64,000 nt of DNA, from contig NZ_WIBF01000001.1 in assembly GCF_009496005.1 (NCBI RefSeq), positions 496,001-560,000 on the forward strand, in the 5' to 3' direction. Below are positions 8,842-16,808 of this stretch, in pieces (positions within the stretch are counted from its first letter, which is position 1; every line of letters starts with the position of its first letter). Under the pieces are notes generated by a model. The model did no database searches. It was not told where the DNA came from and worked only from the letters and a program-made list of their open reading frames with translations. Origin of the DNA: Tritonibacter litoralis. Its GTDB lineage: Bacteria > Pseudomonadota > Alphaproteobacteria > Rhodobacterales > Rhodobacteraceae. Both the position numbers and the translations under genes were made by a program.

Positions 8842-9438
8842 ATGCAACGGTTTTCGCCCTATATTTTATGGGTCATCCTCGCCTTGCCCGCCTTTGGCAT
8901 GGCCTATGATCTGGCGACCTCGACAAGTCCCCGCATCTATCACATTCTGGTCCACCCCAGCGGTGAGTTTGCCGCGCGGTTCATGATCATTGCCATGCTG
9001 GCAACCCCGCTGATGCTGATTTTCAAGGGCTGGCGTGGCCCGCGCTGGTTGAAAAAGAACCGCCGCTATTTTGGTGTGGCTGCGTTTTTCTATGCCGCTG
9101 CACACACTGTGTTCTATCTGATCGACAAGTCATCGCTTGATCGGGTGATGACCGAACTGCCGCGGCTCTATATCTGGACTGGTTGGGTCGCCTTTGTGAT
9201 CTTTATTCCGCTCGCCGCGACCTCGATGGACTATTTTGTCCGCACCATGGGCCCGCGCTGGAAACAGCTTCAGCGCTGGACCTACCCGGCTGCGGTTCTG
9301 ACGCTGATCCACTGGGCTGCCCTACATAATTGGGGCCACCCCCAAGCCGCCATCATCCACTTTGCGCCGCTGATCCTCTTGGAATCCTATCGCATCTGGT
9401 ATTGGTATCTGCGTCCACGCAGCCCGCGCGCGGCATAG
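8842..9438 (+). CDS. MsrQ/YedZ-like ferric-reductase-fold haem membrane protein
   Basis: A 198-residue integral membrane protein with about six hydrophobic helices and the histidine pattern of the ferric-reductase-like fold: YHILVHPSGEFAARF, FYAAAHTVFYLID and LTLIHWAALHNWGHP. This matches MsrQ, the haem b subunit that feeds electrons to the periplasmic methionine-sulfoxide reductase MsrP. No msrP gene is visible here, so the partner must be encoded elsewhere or differ. A GGAG motif 8 bases upstream selects the ATG at 8842 over an upstream in-frame TTG at 8824. Confidence 0.8.
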   Translation: MQRFSPYILWVILALPAFGMAYDLATSTSPRIYHILVHPSGEFAARFMIIAMLATPLMLIFKGWRGPRWLKKNRRYFGVAAFFYAAAHTVFYLIDKSSLDRVMTELPRLYIWTGWVAFVIFIPLAATSMDYFVRTMGPRWKQLQRWTYPAAVLTLIHWAALHNWGHPQAAIIHFAPLILLESYRIWYWYLRPRSPRAA

Positions 9439-9475
9439 GGCTGGATTTCCCGCAGCACTCGGCTATGGTTATGCC

Positions 9476-9652
9476 ATGGCCGAGATTGTGAACCTGAACC
9501 GCTTCCGCAAAGACAAAGCCCGCGCCGACAAAAAGGCGCAGGCCGATGAAAACGCCGTGAAATTCGGCCGCAGCAAATCTGACAAAGCGCTCGAGACCGC
9601 AAAGGTGGAAAAATTCATCCGCGATCTGGATGCGCATAAGACCGACGAGTGA
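9476..9652 (+). CDS. DUF4169 family small basic protein
   Basis: A 58-residue charged protein starting MAEIVNLNRFRKDKARADKK and ending AHKTDE, matching the small DUF4169 family of alphaproteobacteria. It is mostly predicted helix, with no membrane segment or cysteine. Its stop codon shares one base with the start of the next gene (TGATG at 9650-9654), so the two are translationally coupled; I recall this pairing as common. Function is unknown. The first 12 residues resemble the C-terminal ClpX-docking peptide of SspB in this window (see findings). Confidence 0.8.
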   Translation: MAEIVNLNRFRKDKARADKKAQADENAVKFGRSKSDKALETAKVEKFIRDLDAHKTDE

Positions 9653-9888
9653 TGAGCCTGCGGCCCAAAAAACACTCGCTGACATTGCGGGGCCATCGCA
9701 CCTCTGTCTCGCTTGAGGATGAATTCTGGGACGCCTTTCGCCAGATCGCCCGTCTCGAAGGGCGCGCGCTGAATGAGCTGGCGGCAGAGATCGATGAAAC
9801 CCGTGGAACCGATTGTGGCTTGGCTTCGGCTATTCGCCTATATGTTCTACGCCATCTGCAAGCCCGCGCGGCGTCAAACGCAGCCTGA
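9652..9888 (+). CDS. Ribbon-helix-helix domain protein
   Basis: A 78-residue protein with a single ribbon-helix-helix fold: HSLTLRGHRTSVSLEDEFWD (strand and helix A) then ALNELAAEIDETR (helix B). It matches the RHH_4 type of small DNA-binding proteins. Such proteins act as dimers on DNA; the target here is unknown. The start is coupled to DUF4169. The last 59 bases overlap, in opposite orientation, the 3' end of the P450 coding region, so the two transcripts are antisense there. Confidence 0.82.
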   Translation: MSLRPKKHSLTLRGHRTSVSLEDEFWDAFRQIARLEGRALNELAAEIDETRGTDCGLASAIRLYVLRHLQARAASNAA

Positions 9889-11224
9889 TCCCATCCTTGG
9901 AGCGCACCGTCAGATGCGCGACGGGGCGCGGGGGGGTACTGCCCGCATATTCCACGCGAAATTCCCGCAGGATCATCGACAAAAGCAGCACGCCTTCGAC
10001 CATTGCAAACCCGGCACCGGTGCAGACCCGTGGCCCGGATGAAAACGGCATGTAAGCCTCCCGTTGGCATTTTTTACCGTTCTCGGTCTGCCAGCGCGTT
10101 GGATCAAACCCGTCCGGATTGTCCCACAGCCGCTCATGGCGGTGCAGATGCCAGGGGCTGAGGACGATCTGCGATCCAGTGGCGATATCGCGATCCCGGA
10201 ACCGTTCCGGGCAGGCGTTTTCCCGCACCATCATCGGCACCGGCGGATAAAGGCGCAGCGTCTCCCGAAACACATCGCGGGACAGGCGCAGTTTCGATAC
10301 CACGCTGAAATCCGGCCCCGTGATCGCCTGCGCCTCTGCGGCCAGCTTCTCTTGCCACTCTGGATACAGCGCCATCAGATAGAGCGCCCAGGCGAGCGCC
10401 GAGGCGCTGGTTTCGTGTCCTGCCAGGAAAAAGATCGCGACCTGATCGACCATTTCATCCGCGTCAAACAAATCGCCGGTTTCAGGATCGCGCGTTGTCA
10501 TGATCTTGGTCGCCAGATCATCCGGCGCACGGACCGCCGCAATCTCAGCCTGGCGCGCATGGGTCAGTTCTGCAATCAAACGCCGGATTTCAGCCGCATT
10601 GGCTTTGGTGCCCCTTCGAAAAAACCGCGGCATCCAACGCGGCAAGGGCACAAAAGCTGCGATATTCAAAAGCGGCTGGCTGCGTTGATAGTCCCGAAAC
10701 CTGTGGAACACGGCCGCGGCGGTTTCATGTTCGATCGGGATGGAAAACAAGGTGCGGAAAATCACATCCGCTGCGAGGTGCGAGGTGACCTCTTCGATTT
10801 CCACCACTGGCCCCTGCCCGCGCAGCCGCCGCACCCCGGCCTCACCAGCGGCAAACATCGCGGCAAAGGTCTCTTTCAGCCGCCCACCTTCAAAGGCTGG
10901 GTCAATGATCCTGCGCTGTCGCTTCCACATCTCACCATTGGTCACAAAAACCGATTGCCCCAACAAAGGGCGCAAACCTTCGGCGATGCGATCTGACTTG
11001 GGGAAATCATCGGGCCGCTGCCGCAGCACCGTATCCACCAGCTCCGGCTGGTTCATCAGGTAGGACCGAAAGAAGGGCGTGCGAAATTCGGCCATCCACG
11101 CCCGATAGAGCCGCGCCGGTTGCGCAGACAAAATGTCATCGCGAAACAGCCGAGCATAGCGCCACAGCGACACCCGATCCGCACGGGCCGGAGGTTTTGG
11201 CGGAAGCTGAGGGTCTGTGGTCAT
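9830..11224 (-). CDS. Cytochrome P450
   Basis: A 464-residue haem monooxygenase. The oxygen-binding I helix is FFLAGHETSASALAWALYLM, the K-helix ExxR is ETLR in FRETLRLYPPVP, and the haem-ligand cysteine sits in PFSSGPRVCTG near residue 411. FSSGPRVCTG departs slightly from the usual FGGGPRxCxG. There is no fused reductase and no ferredoxin gene nearby, so redox partners are encoded elsewhere. Its ATG overlaps the stop of the upstream alpha/beta hydrolase gene (ATGA), which indicates one operon. Substrate unknown. Its 3' end overlaps the convergent RHH gene. Confidence 0.93.
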   Translation of the reverse strand: MTTDPQLPPKPPARADRVSLWRYARLFRDDILSAQPARLYRAWMAEFRTPFFRSYLMNQPELVDTVLRQRPDDFPKSDRIAEGLRPLLGQSVFVTNGEMWKRQRRIIDPAFEGGRLKETFAAMFAAGEAGVRRLRGQGPVVEIEEVTSHLAADVIFRTLFSIPIEHETAAAVFHRFRDYQRSQPLLNIAAFVPLPRWMPRFFRRGTKANAAEIRRLIAELTHARQAEIAAVRAPDDLATKIMTTRDPETGDLFDADEMVDQVAIFFLAGHETSASALAWALYLMALYPEWQEKLAAEAQAITGPDFSVVSKLRLSRDVFRETLRLYPPVPMMVRENACPERFRDRDIATGSQIVLSPWHLHRHERLWDNPDGFDPTRWQTENGKKCQREAYMPFSSGPRVCTGAGFAMVEGVLLLSMILREFRVEYAGSTPPRPVAHLTVRSKDGIRLRLTPRGLADGVEHIGE

Positions 11225-12528
11225 TCCAGAGCCATGGATGTGTATTTTGAGACTTCAACATCGATACGTGCTGGCGATGCCTTGCGGGCATGATACCGGG
11301 TGCGCAGGGTCTGTGGCCCGGCTGTGATCTGAAAATAATCATAGTCTCCGGGGCGATCAAAGGCGCAGAGATACTGAAAATGCAGCCGAAAGAACCGCCA
11401 GCGCAGTTCGGCCCATCGCTTGGGGCTGAGGGTCTGGGTAAAGGCCGCAGACACCACCAAGGGCCAGCGTTTCTGTGGCGTTGCAACCCCGCTGACAGCA
11501 ACCGGATCGCACAACGCAAAGGCGCAGCCATCTCCCGGTGCGGTGACATCCACCCAGGCCACGTGATCCTGAAGCGACAAAAATTGAAGATCCCGGCGCA
11601 ACCGCGCCGCTTTGGGCAAAAACGATACCATCGGCACCACCTGCCCCAATGTCAGAAACGACAACGTGGGACCGCCATCTGGCATCCCTTGGCGCAGCAA
11701 ATCGGCCAGAACACTGACCCCCACATGCGCCCCGGAAGAATGGCCAACCACCAGCACCTCGTCCACATCAGTCTCGTCCAGTGCCGCACGGATACGCGCG
11801 GCAAACTCAGCCATACGCGCTTCAAGCTCGGGGGAGTTTTCCCCACGCGATGCGGCGGAATAGGCGTAGTCATGCATCAGGTAATAGGCAAACAGCTTGT
11901 TGTCCAAACGTTTAAACCAATGTAGCAGCCGCGCTCCGACAAAACCGCCAGCCACCCAGCCGACCATATCGGCAATAAACCCAGGCACTGTGATCTGTTC
12001 CCAAATCGCCACAAACCCCTTGTGCACCAATACCGCCAACCCCAGCGCCAAAAGCGCCTGGATCAACAGCATCAAAACCGGATAAAGGGCTGCAATCACA
12101 GGTCCTTTGCGCAGCAACATCAACCGGTTGAGCGTACCCGACGCAATGTAGATCCAGGCGGTCTGGATCAGCTGCAGATAGGTGCCAACAATGCTTGCAT
12201 CCATGCTGTCGCGCACAATGTCTGACCAGACCATGACCTCAAAATCGGTCTCAACCGTCTGATCCGCAATCTCTGCATCAACACGCCAGCCAAAGGCACC
12301 CTGAACCGTGGCAGGCGACAAGGTCAACGCATAGCCCGAGATCTCGGCCTGGGCCGCGCCCTCTTTGCGATAGAGCTCACGATAGCGGCGGGGATGAATC
12401 GGATCATAGCCGGGGATGTAAAACACCCGCCGCCTTTGCACCCTACCCTTGGATGGATCCGCAGCCTTTGGTTCGGTCACGCTCTGCTCGCTGGTTCCTG
12501 ATCGATCCCAGCCACTGTAATCTGCCAA
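11221..12528 (-). CDS. Membrane-anchored alpha/beta-hydrolase-fold protein
   Basis: A 435-residue protein I cannot name. It starts with an alpha/beta-hydrolase-like strand and loop (RRVFYIPGYDPIHPRRYREL, residues 34-53). Two hydrophobic segments follow (about 145-168 and 183-205). The nucleophile elbow is VVGHSSGAHVG (residues 260-270, Ser264 in GHSSG). A later DHVAWVD and C-terminal histidines could supply acid and base. The membrane segments sit between the first strand and the nucleophile, which is unusual for this fold. It is probably a serine hydrolase tethered to the inner membrane. Translational coupling to the P450 suggests they act on the same lipophilic substrate. Confidence 0.7.
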   Translation of the reverse strand: MADYSGWDRSGTSEQSVTEPKAADPSKGRVQRRRVFYIPGYDPIHPRRYRELYRKEGAAQAEISGYALTLSPATVQGAFGWRVDAEIADQTVETDFEVMVWSDIVRDSMDASIVGTYLQLIQTAWIYIASGTLNRLMLLRKGPVIAALYPVLMLLIQALLALGLAVLVHKGFVAIWEQITVPGFIADMVGWVAGGFVGARLLHWFKRLDNKLFAYYLMHDYAYSAASRGENSPELEARMAEFAARIRAALDETDVDEVLVVGHSSGAHVGVSVLADLLRQGMPDGGPTLSFLTLGQVVPMVSFLPKAARLRRDLQFLSLQDHVAWVDVTAPGDGCAFALCDPVAVSGVATPQKRWPLVVSAAFTQTLSPKRWAELRWRFFRLHFQYLCAFDRPGDYDYFQITAGPQTLRTRYHARKASPARIDVEVSKYTSMALE

Positions 12529-12538
12529 TCAGGCAAGA

Positions 12539-12563
12539 GTAAGGCCCCACGCGGGGGCCTTGC
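12539..12563 (-). terminator. Probable terminator of ccdA
   Basis: A perfect eight-base-pair stem (AAGGCCCC with GGGGCCTT, 12541-12561) between the ccdA stop and the next minus-strand gene. The T run after it is poor, so strength is uncertain. Confidence 0.55.
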
Positions 12564-12588
12564 ACATGCGTTCTCGCAAAAATCAGTT

Positions 12589-13341
12589 TTATCCCAGAAC
12601 CGCCAAAGCCGGGAATGTTTCCAGCAACCACCAGCTGAAGGTGGCAAACAGGCCAGTCACCAGCATAAAGCCAACAAACAGCAGCAAGCCGCCCATGACC
12701 TTTTCAATCAGCCCCATGTGGCGCTTCAATTTGTTCATCAAAACCATGGATCGATTGAGGAAAATCGCGGCCAGCAGAAACGGCACGCCAAGACCCAAGG
12801 CATAGACGCCCAACAACACGGTTCCCCGCGAGACCGAAGCCTCAGACGCGGCAAGGGACAGGATCGCGCCCAGCTGCGGGCCGATGCACGGCGTCCAACC
12901 AAAGGCAAAGGCAAGACCCAGAACATATGCGCCCAAGGCCGATCCACCGGACTGCCCCGCATCCATCCGCGCTTCGCGGTCCAGCAGCGGGATCCGGAAG
13001 ACCGAGAGGAAGTGCAGACCAAAGATGATCACAACCACGCCCGAGATCTGCGCAAACAGCTGTTGGTTCTGCAGCACAAAGGCCCCAAAGGCGGACGCTG
13101 TAAAGCCCAGCAGAATGAAAACGGTCGACAGACCCAAAACAAAGAAGAGCGCCGCAAGGATCGCCTTGCGTCGCGCAGACGTGGTGTCTTGCATCTCATT
13201 GATCGAGACACCGCTCATATAGGCCAAGTAGGGCGGCACAATCGGCAGCACACAGGGCGACAAAAAGCTGATGAGGCCGCCAAACAGCGCCACCAGCATG
13301 GCAGGAACAAGGCCTGCGTCGATGATATCAATCCCAAACAT
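12589..13341 (-). CDS. ccdA: CcdA-type thiol-disulfide transmembrane transporter (cytochrome c biogenesis)
   Basis: A 250-residue inner-membrane protein with six hydrophobic segments. It moves reducing equivalents from cytoplasmic thioredoxin to periplasmic thiols, needed for cytochrome c maturation. The two redox-active cysteines lie in FLSPCVLPIVPPYLAYMSG (first membrane segment) and FGWTPCIGPQLGAILSLA (fourth). Length and motifs are typical of CcdA, the short DsbD core. It is divergent from tusA, another sulfur-handling gene, across about 94 bases. Confidence 0.92.
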   Translation of the reverse strand: MFGIDIIDAGLVPAMLVALFGGLISFLSPCVLPIVPPYLAYMSGVSINEMQDTTSARRKAILAALFFVLGLSTVFILLGFTASAFGAFVLQNQQLFAQISGVVVIIFGLHFLSVFRIPLLDREARMDAGQSGGSALGAYVLGLAFAFGWTPCIGPQLGAILSLAASEASVSRGTVLLGVYALGLGVPFLLAAIFLNRSMVLMNKLKRHMGLIEKVMGGLLLFVGFMLVTGLFATFSWWLLETFPALAVLG

Positions 13342-13434
13342 GCGCTACACTTAACCTCGCAATTTCCAAAGGTCACCCGCACAGGACGTCACATCCTTGT
13401 GGACAGTTTGAAACATCCTGATTAACTGCATCCT

Positions 13435-13671
13435 ATGACTGACGAAACCATAGTTCTGGACGCAATTGGACTGTTGTGTCCCCTGCCCGTGTTAAAAGCC
13501 CGCAAACGGCTAAAGTCCATGGATCCGGGGGCTGTTCTGACCCTGTTGGTGGATGATCCGGCAGCAATTGTGGACGTTCCGCATTTCTGCAGCGAGGCCG
13601 GGCATGAGTATCTGGGCGTGGAAGACGCCGAGAACCACCAAATCCACCGGCTGAAAAAAGCGGGCGGATAG
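13435..13671 (+). CDS. TusA-family sulfur-carrier protein
   Basis: A 78-residue protein with the TusA fold and the signature CPLP: IGLLCPLPVLKARKRL, with Cys15 as the persulfide carrier. TusA proteins relay sulfur for tRNA thiolation or other sulfur metabolism. The C-terminus ends RLKKAGG. A second cysteine (HFCSEAGHEY) is usual in this subgroup. It converges on rne and shares a terminator with it. Whether it serves tRNA 2-thiolation or another pathway cannot be told from one gene. Confidence 0.88.
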   Translation: MTDETIVLDAIGLLCPLPVLKARKRLKSMDPGAVLTLLVDDPAAIVDVPHFCSEAGHEYLGVEDAENHQIHRLKKAGG

Positions 13672-13687
13672 TCCCCACTAAAAAGAA

Positions 13688-13717
13688 AAAGGCGAGCCAC
13701 AGGGGCTCGCCTTTTTT
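13688..13717. terminator. Bidirectional terminator between tusA and rne
   Basis: An eight-base-pair stem (GGCGAGCC, 13691-13698, with GGCTCGCC, 13704-13711) is flanked by an A run on the left and a T run on the right, so it can serve both convergent genes. Confidence 0.9.
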
Positions 13718-13718
13718 G

Positions 13719-16700
13719 TTACTTGGACCACCAGCCGCGTTTCTTCGGCTTGGGCGGCGCGGCGGGTTCCGCAGGTTCCACCGGCTCACCGACCGCTTCC
13801 AGCACCGGCGCTTCATCAGCGGCAGGCTCAGCCTCGGTCACAGGCTCCGTTTCGACGGCTTCCGGCTCCTCTGCCACGGCTGGCTCGGGCTGCGCCTCGG
13901 TAGCTTCCGCAACGTCCGGCTCCGCAGCCTCAACTGGGTCCGCGGCGTTTTCTTCAACTGCGGCGGAGACCTCTTCAGGCTCTGCTGCGGCCTCTGGTGC
14001 GTCTGCAGCAACCTCGGACGTTTCTTCAACCGCCACTGCTTCGGTTTGCGACGCAGCAGGTTGTGCCGCTTCGCTCGGGGCATCTTGCGCCACAGGATCG
14101 TCGCCATCTGTCGCCTGCGCTTCAGCTTCAGCTGTCTCAACAGTGGCCTCAGCAACCGTTTCTGTCTCAGCGTTTTCAGAAGCGGCTTCACCTTCCGAAG
14201 CCTCTGCGGCAACTGCTTCGCCTTCGGTTTCTGTCGCGTTCTCTTCCGTTACGTCTTTCTTACGACGACGAGAGCGGCTGCGACGGCTGCGCGAAGACTT
14301 CTTCTCTTCCTTTGGCGTATCCTCAGCGGCCTCATCTTCTGACGCGCTGTTTGCCTCGTCTTCAGATTGCTCTTCGTTGTCATCATCATCTGCGTCGGAT
14401 GAATTGCTATCGCCATCACCCTGTTCCGAGCTGGAGGACTTCCGGCGACGACGACGGCGACGGCGGCGCTTGGGTTTGGTCTCCTCCCCTTCCTCCGCAG
14501 TCTCGCTTACCTCGGCCTCGGTCACGTCGCTGTCTTCTTCGGCGTCGACCTCGTCCATGATCTTGGTGTCGACCGAGACAACCGGCGCGTCCACTGCAGG
14601 AACAAACCGGGTCGCGGTTTTCAACTTCTCGATCGAGAAATCCGGGCTCACCAGATGAGGGTCACCTTCGATACGCACCGACAGACCATAGCGCGCTTCG
14701 ATCTGCGCGATATGTTCGCGTTTGTTGTTCATCAGGAAGTTGGCAATATCCACCGGACATTTCACCAGAACTTCACGGGAACGGCCACGGGTGCCTTCTT
14801 CTTCGATCTGGCGAAGGATCGACAGGGCCAGACTGTCGTCGGAACGGATCAAACCGGTTCCATGACAATGCGGACAAGGCTGCGTTGTCGCCTCGATCAT
14901 ACCGGGACGCAGGCGCTGACGGGACATTTCCATCAGACCAAAGCCCGAGATCCGGCCCACCTGGATGCGTGCGCGGTCGGTCTTTAGCTTGTCCTTCATC
15001 CGTTTTTCAACGGCAGAGTTGTTCTTGCGCTCGTCCATATCGATGAAATCGATGACGATCAGACCGGCAAGGTCGCGCAGACGCAGCTGGCGTGCCACTT
15101 CTTCGGCAGCTTCCAGGTTGGTCTTGAGCGCGGTTTCCTCGATCGAGGATTCCTTGGTCGCACGGCCAGAGTTCACGTCGATCGCCACCAGCGCCTCGGT
15201 CACGCCGATCACGATGTAGCCACCGGATTTTAGCTGAACCACCGGGTTAAACATACCGCCCAGATAGCTTTCGACCTGATAACGGGCGAAGAGCGGCAGG
15301 GTTTCCTGATAGTTCTTCACGTTCTTGGCGTGGGACGGCATGATCATCTTCATGAAGTCCTTGGCGATGCGATAGCCACGCTCACCTTCCACCAGAACTT
15401 CGTCGATCTCGCGGTTATAAAGATCGCGGATCGAGCGTTTGATCAGATCGCCTTCTTCATAGATCTTCGCGGGCGCAATCGATTTCAGCGTCAGCTCGCG
15501 GATCTGCTCCCACATGCGCTGCAGGTATTCATAATCGCGCTTCACCTCCGCCTTGGTCCGTTTGGCCCCGGCGGTGCGAATGATCAGACCCGCCCCCGAG
15601 GGCACGTCCATCTCGGCGGCGATCTCTTTCAGCTTTTTACGGTCGGCAGCATTTGTAATCTTGCGCGAGATGCCACCACCCCGTGCGGTATTTGGCATCA
15701 AAACGCAGTACCGGCCTGCCAATGACAGATAGGTCGTCAGCGCCGCACCTTTGTTGCCGCGCTCTTCTTTTACAACTTGAACCAAAAGGACCTGGCGGAC
15801 CTTGATCACTTCCTGAATTTTATAGCGACGCGGGCGCGGTTTACGCGGCGGACGGATGTCTTCACTGTCATCTTCATCCGCAACGGACTCGATGCTGTCA
15901 TCCTTGGCCGAAGCTTGCTGTTCCGACTTTGCGTCGTCGTCAGATTGCTCTTCAGCTTCGGGCGCGTCTTCTTCGCCCTCAACGGTTTCTGATGCCTCTG
16001 TCGCATCCTCGGATGCAGCCTCAGTCGGCTGAGCGGCGGGCTCTTCAGCCGCAACTGTCTCTTCGCTTTCAGTGTCAGCCGCAGGTGCATCCGGTTCTGC
16101 ATCAGCAACTGGTGCAACCGCTTCCTCTGCTTCTGCTTTTTCTTCGGCTTCCGCAGGGGCCTCTACTTCTGCAGGGGCCTCAACAGTGTCCGCATCGATT
16201 GCGTCTACTGCCTCGACGTCTGCGAGCGCCTCATCTTCGGTTGGCTCTTCCACAGGGGTCTCAGCCACAGTCTCCATCGGAGAGCTGCCTTCGGGCACCT
16301 CAGCCATCGACTCAACCGGGGCATCTGTGTCCTCGGACAGATCGATGGTTTCCATACCAGAGATCTCGGTCGCGGGCTTTTCCAGCTCTTCCGTGACGTC
16401 TTTGGTTTCGACCACATCAGGGGACGTGGTTTTCTGTGCCTTTGATTTGCTGCTACGACGACGGCGCGACTTGGAGGGTTTGCTTTCCTCTTCCTCGTCC
16501 TGCTGACGCTGCGCCTCGGCATAGGCGCGTTCTTCTTCCATCAGCGCTTCACGGTCGGCGACCGGGATCTGATAGTAGTCCGGATGGATTTCCGAGAACG
16601 CAAGGAACCCGTGGCGGTTTCCGCCATAGTCCACAAAGGCCGCCTGAAGCGACGGTTCAACCCGAGTTACTTTTGCAAGGTAAATGTTGCCAGCAAGCTG

Positions 16701-16808
16701 GCGTTTGTTTTCAGATTCAAAGTCGAATTCCTCAACCTTGTTTCCGTCCACCACCACGACGCGGGTTTCTTCCGCGTGGGTGGCATCGATAAGCATCTTC
16801 TTAGCCAT
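13719..16808 (-). CDS. rne: Ribonuclease E/G
   Basis: RNase E is the main endoribonuclease of mRNA decay and rRNA processing and the scaffold of the degradosome. The 1029-residue protein begins MAKKMLIDATHAEETRVVVV. The S1 domain (from about residue 35) is interrupted by a long acidic Glu/Ala-rich insert (about 95-325) and resumes at RRYKIQEVIKVRQVLLVQV. The catalytic DNase I-like part includes ALVAIDVNSGRATKESSIEET and GLIVIDFIDMDERKN. The zinc-link is CPHCHGTG. The C-terminal third is low-complexity, with arginine-rich patches (KRRRRRRRRRK) and long Glu/Ala stretches, and ends KPKKRGWWSK. The S1 insert is known from alphaproteobacterial RNase E. AAGGA precedes the ATG. Confidence 0.96.
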   Translation of the reverse strand: MAKKMLIDATHAEETRVVVVDGNKVEEFDFESENKRQLAGNIYLAKVTRVEPSLQAAFVDYGGNRHGFLAFSEIHPDYYQIPVADREALMEEERAYAEAQRQQDEEEESKPSKSRRRRSSKSKAQKTTSPDVVETKDVTEELEKPATEISGMETIDLSEDTDAPVESMAEVPEGSSPMETVAETPVEEPTEDEALADVEAVDAIDADTVEAPAEVEAPAEAEEKAEAEEAVAPVADAEPDAPAADTESEETVAAEEPAAQPTEAASEDATEASETVEGEEDAPEAEEQSDDDAKSEQQASAKDDSIESVADEDDSEDIRPPRKPRPRRYKIQEVIKVRQVLLVQVVKEERGNKGAALTTYLSLAGRYCVLMPNTARGGGISRKITNAADRKKLKEIAAEMDVPSGAGLIIRTAGAKRTKAEVKRDYEYLQRMWEQIRELTLKSIAPAKIYEEGDLIKRSIRDLYNREIDEVLVEGERGYRIAKDFMKMIMPSHAKNVKNYQETLPLFARYQVESYLGGMFNPVVQLKSGGYIVIGVTEALVAIDVNSGRATKESSIEETALKTNLEAAEEVARQLRLRDLAGLIVIDFIDMDERKNNSAVEKRMKDKLKTDRARIQVGRISGFGLMEMSRQRLRPGMIEATTQPCPHCHGTGLIRSDDSLALSILRQIEEEGTRGRSREVLVKCPVDIANFLMNNKREHIAQIEARYGLSVRIEGDPHLVSPDFSIEKLKTATRFVPAVDAPVVSVDTKIMDEVDAEEDSDVTEAEVSETAEEGEETKPKRRRRRRRRRKSSSSEQGDGDSNSSDADDDDNEEQSEDEANSASEDEAAEDTPKEEKKSSRSRRSRSRRRKKDVTEENATETEGEAVAAEASEGEAASENAETETVAEATVETAEAEAQATDGDDPVAQDAPSEAAQPAASQTEAVAVEETSEVAADAPEAAAEPEEVSAAVEENAADPVEAAEPDVAEATEAQPEPAVAEEPEAVETEPVTEAEPAADEAPVLEAVGEPVEPAEPAAPPKPKKRGWWSK

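Noticed and set aside
13723-14658. Long plus-strand open frame encoding a Ser/Ala-rich protein
   Set aside because: It is the mirror of the acidic low-complexity C-terminus of RNase E; composition explains the open frame and no family motif is present.
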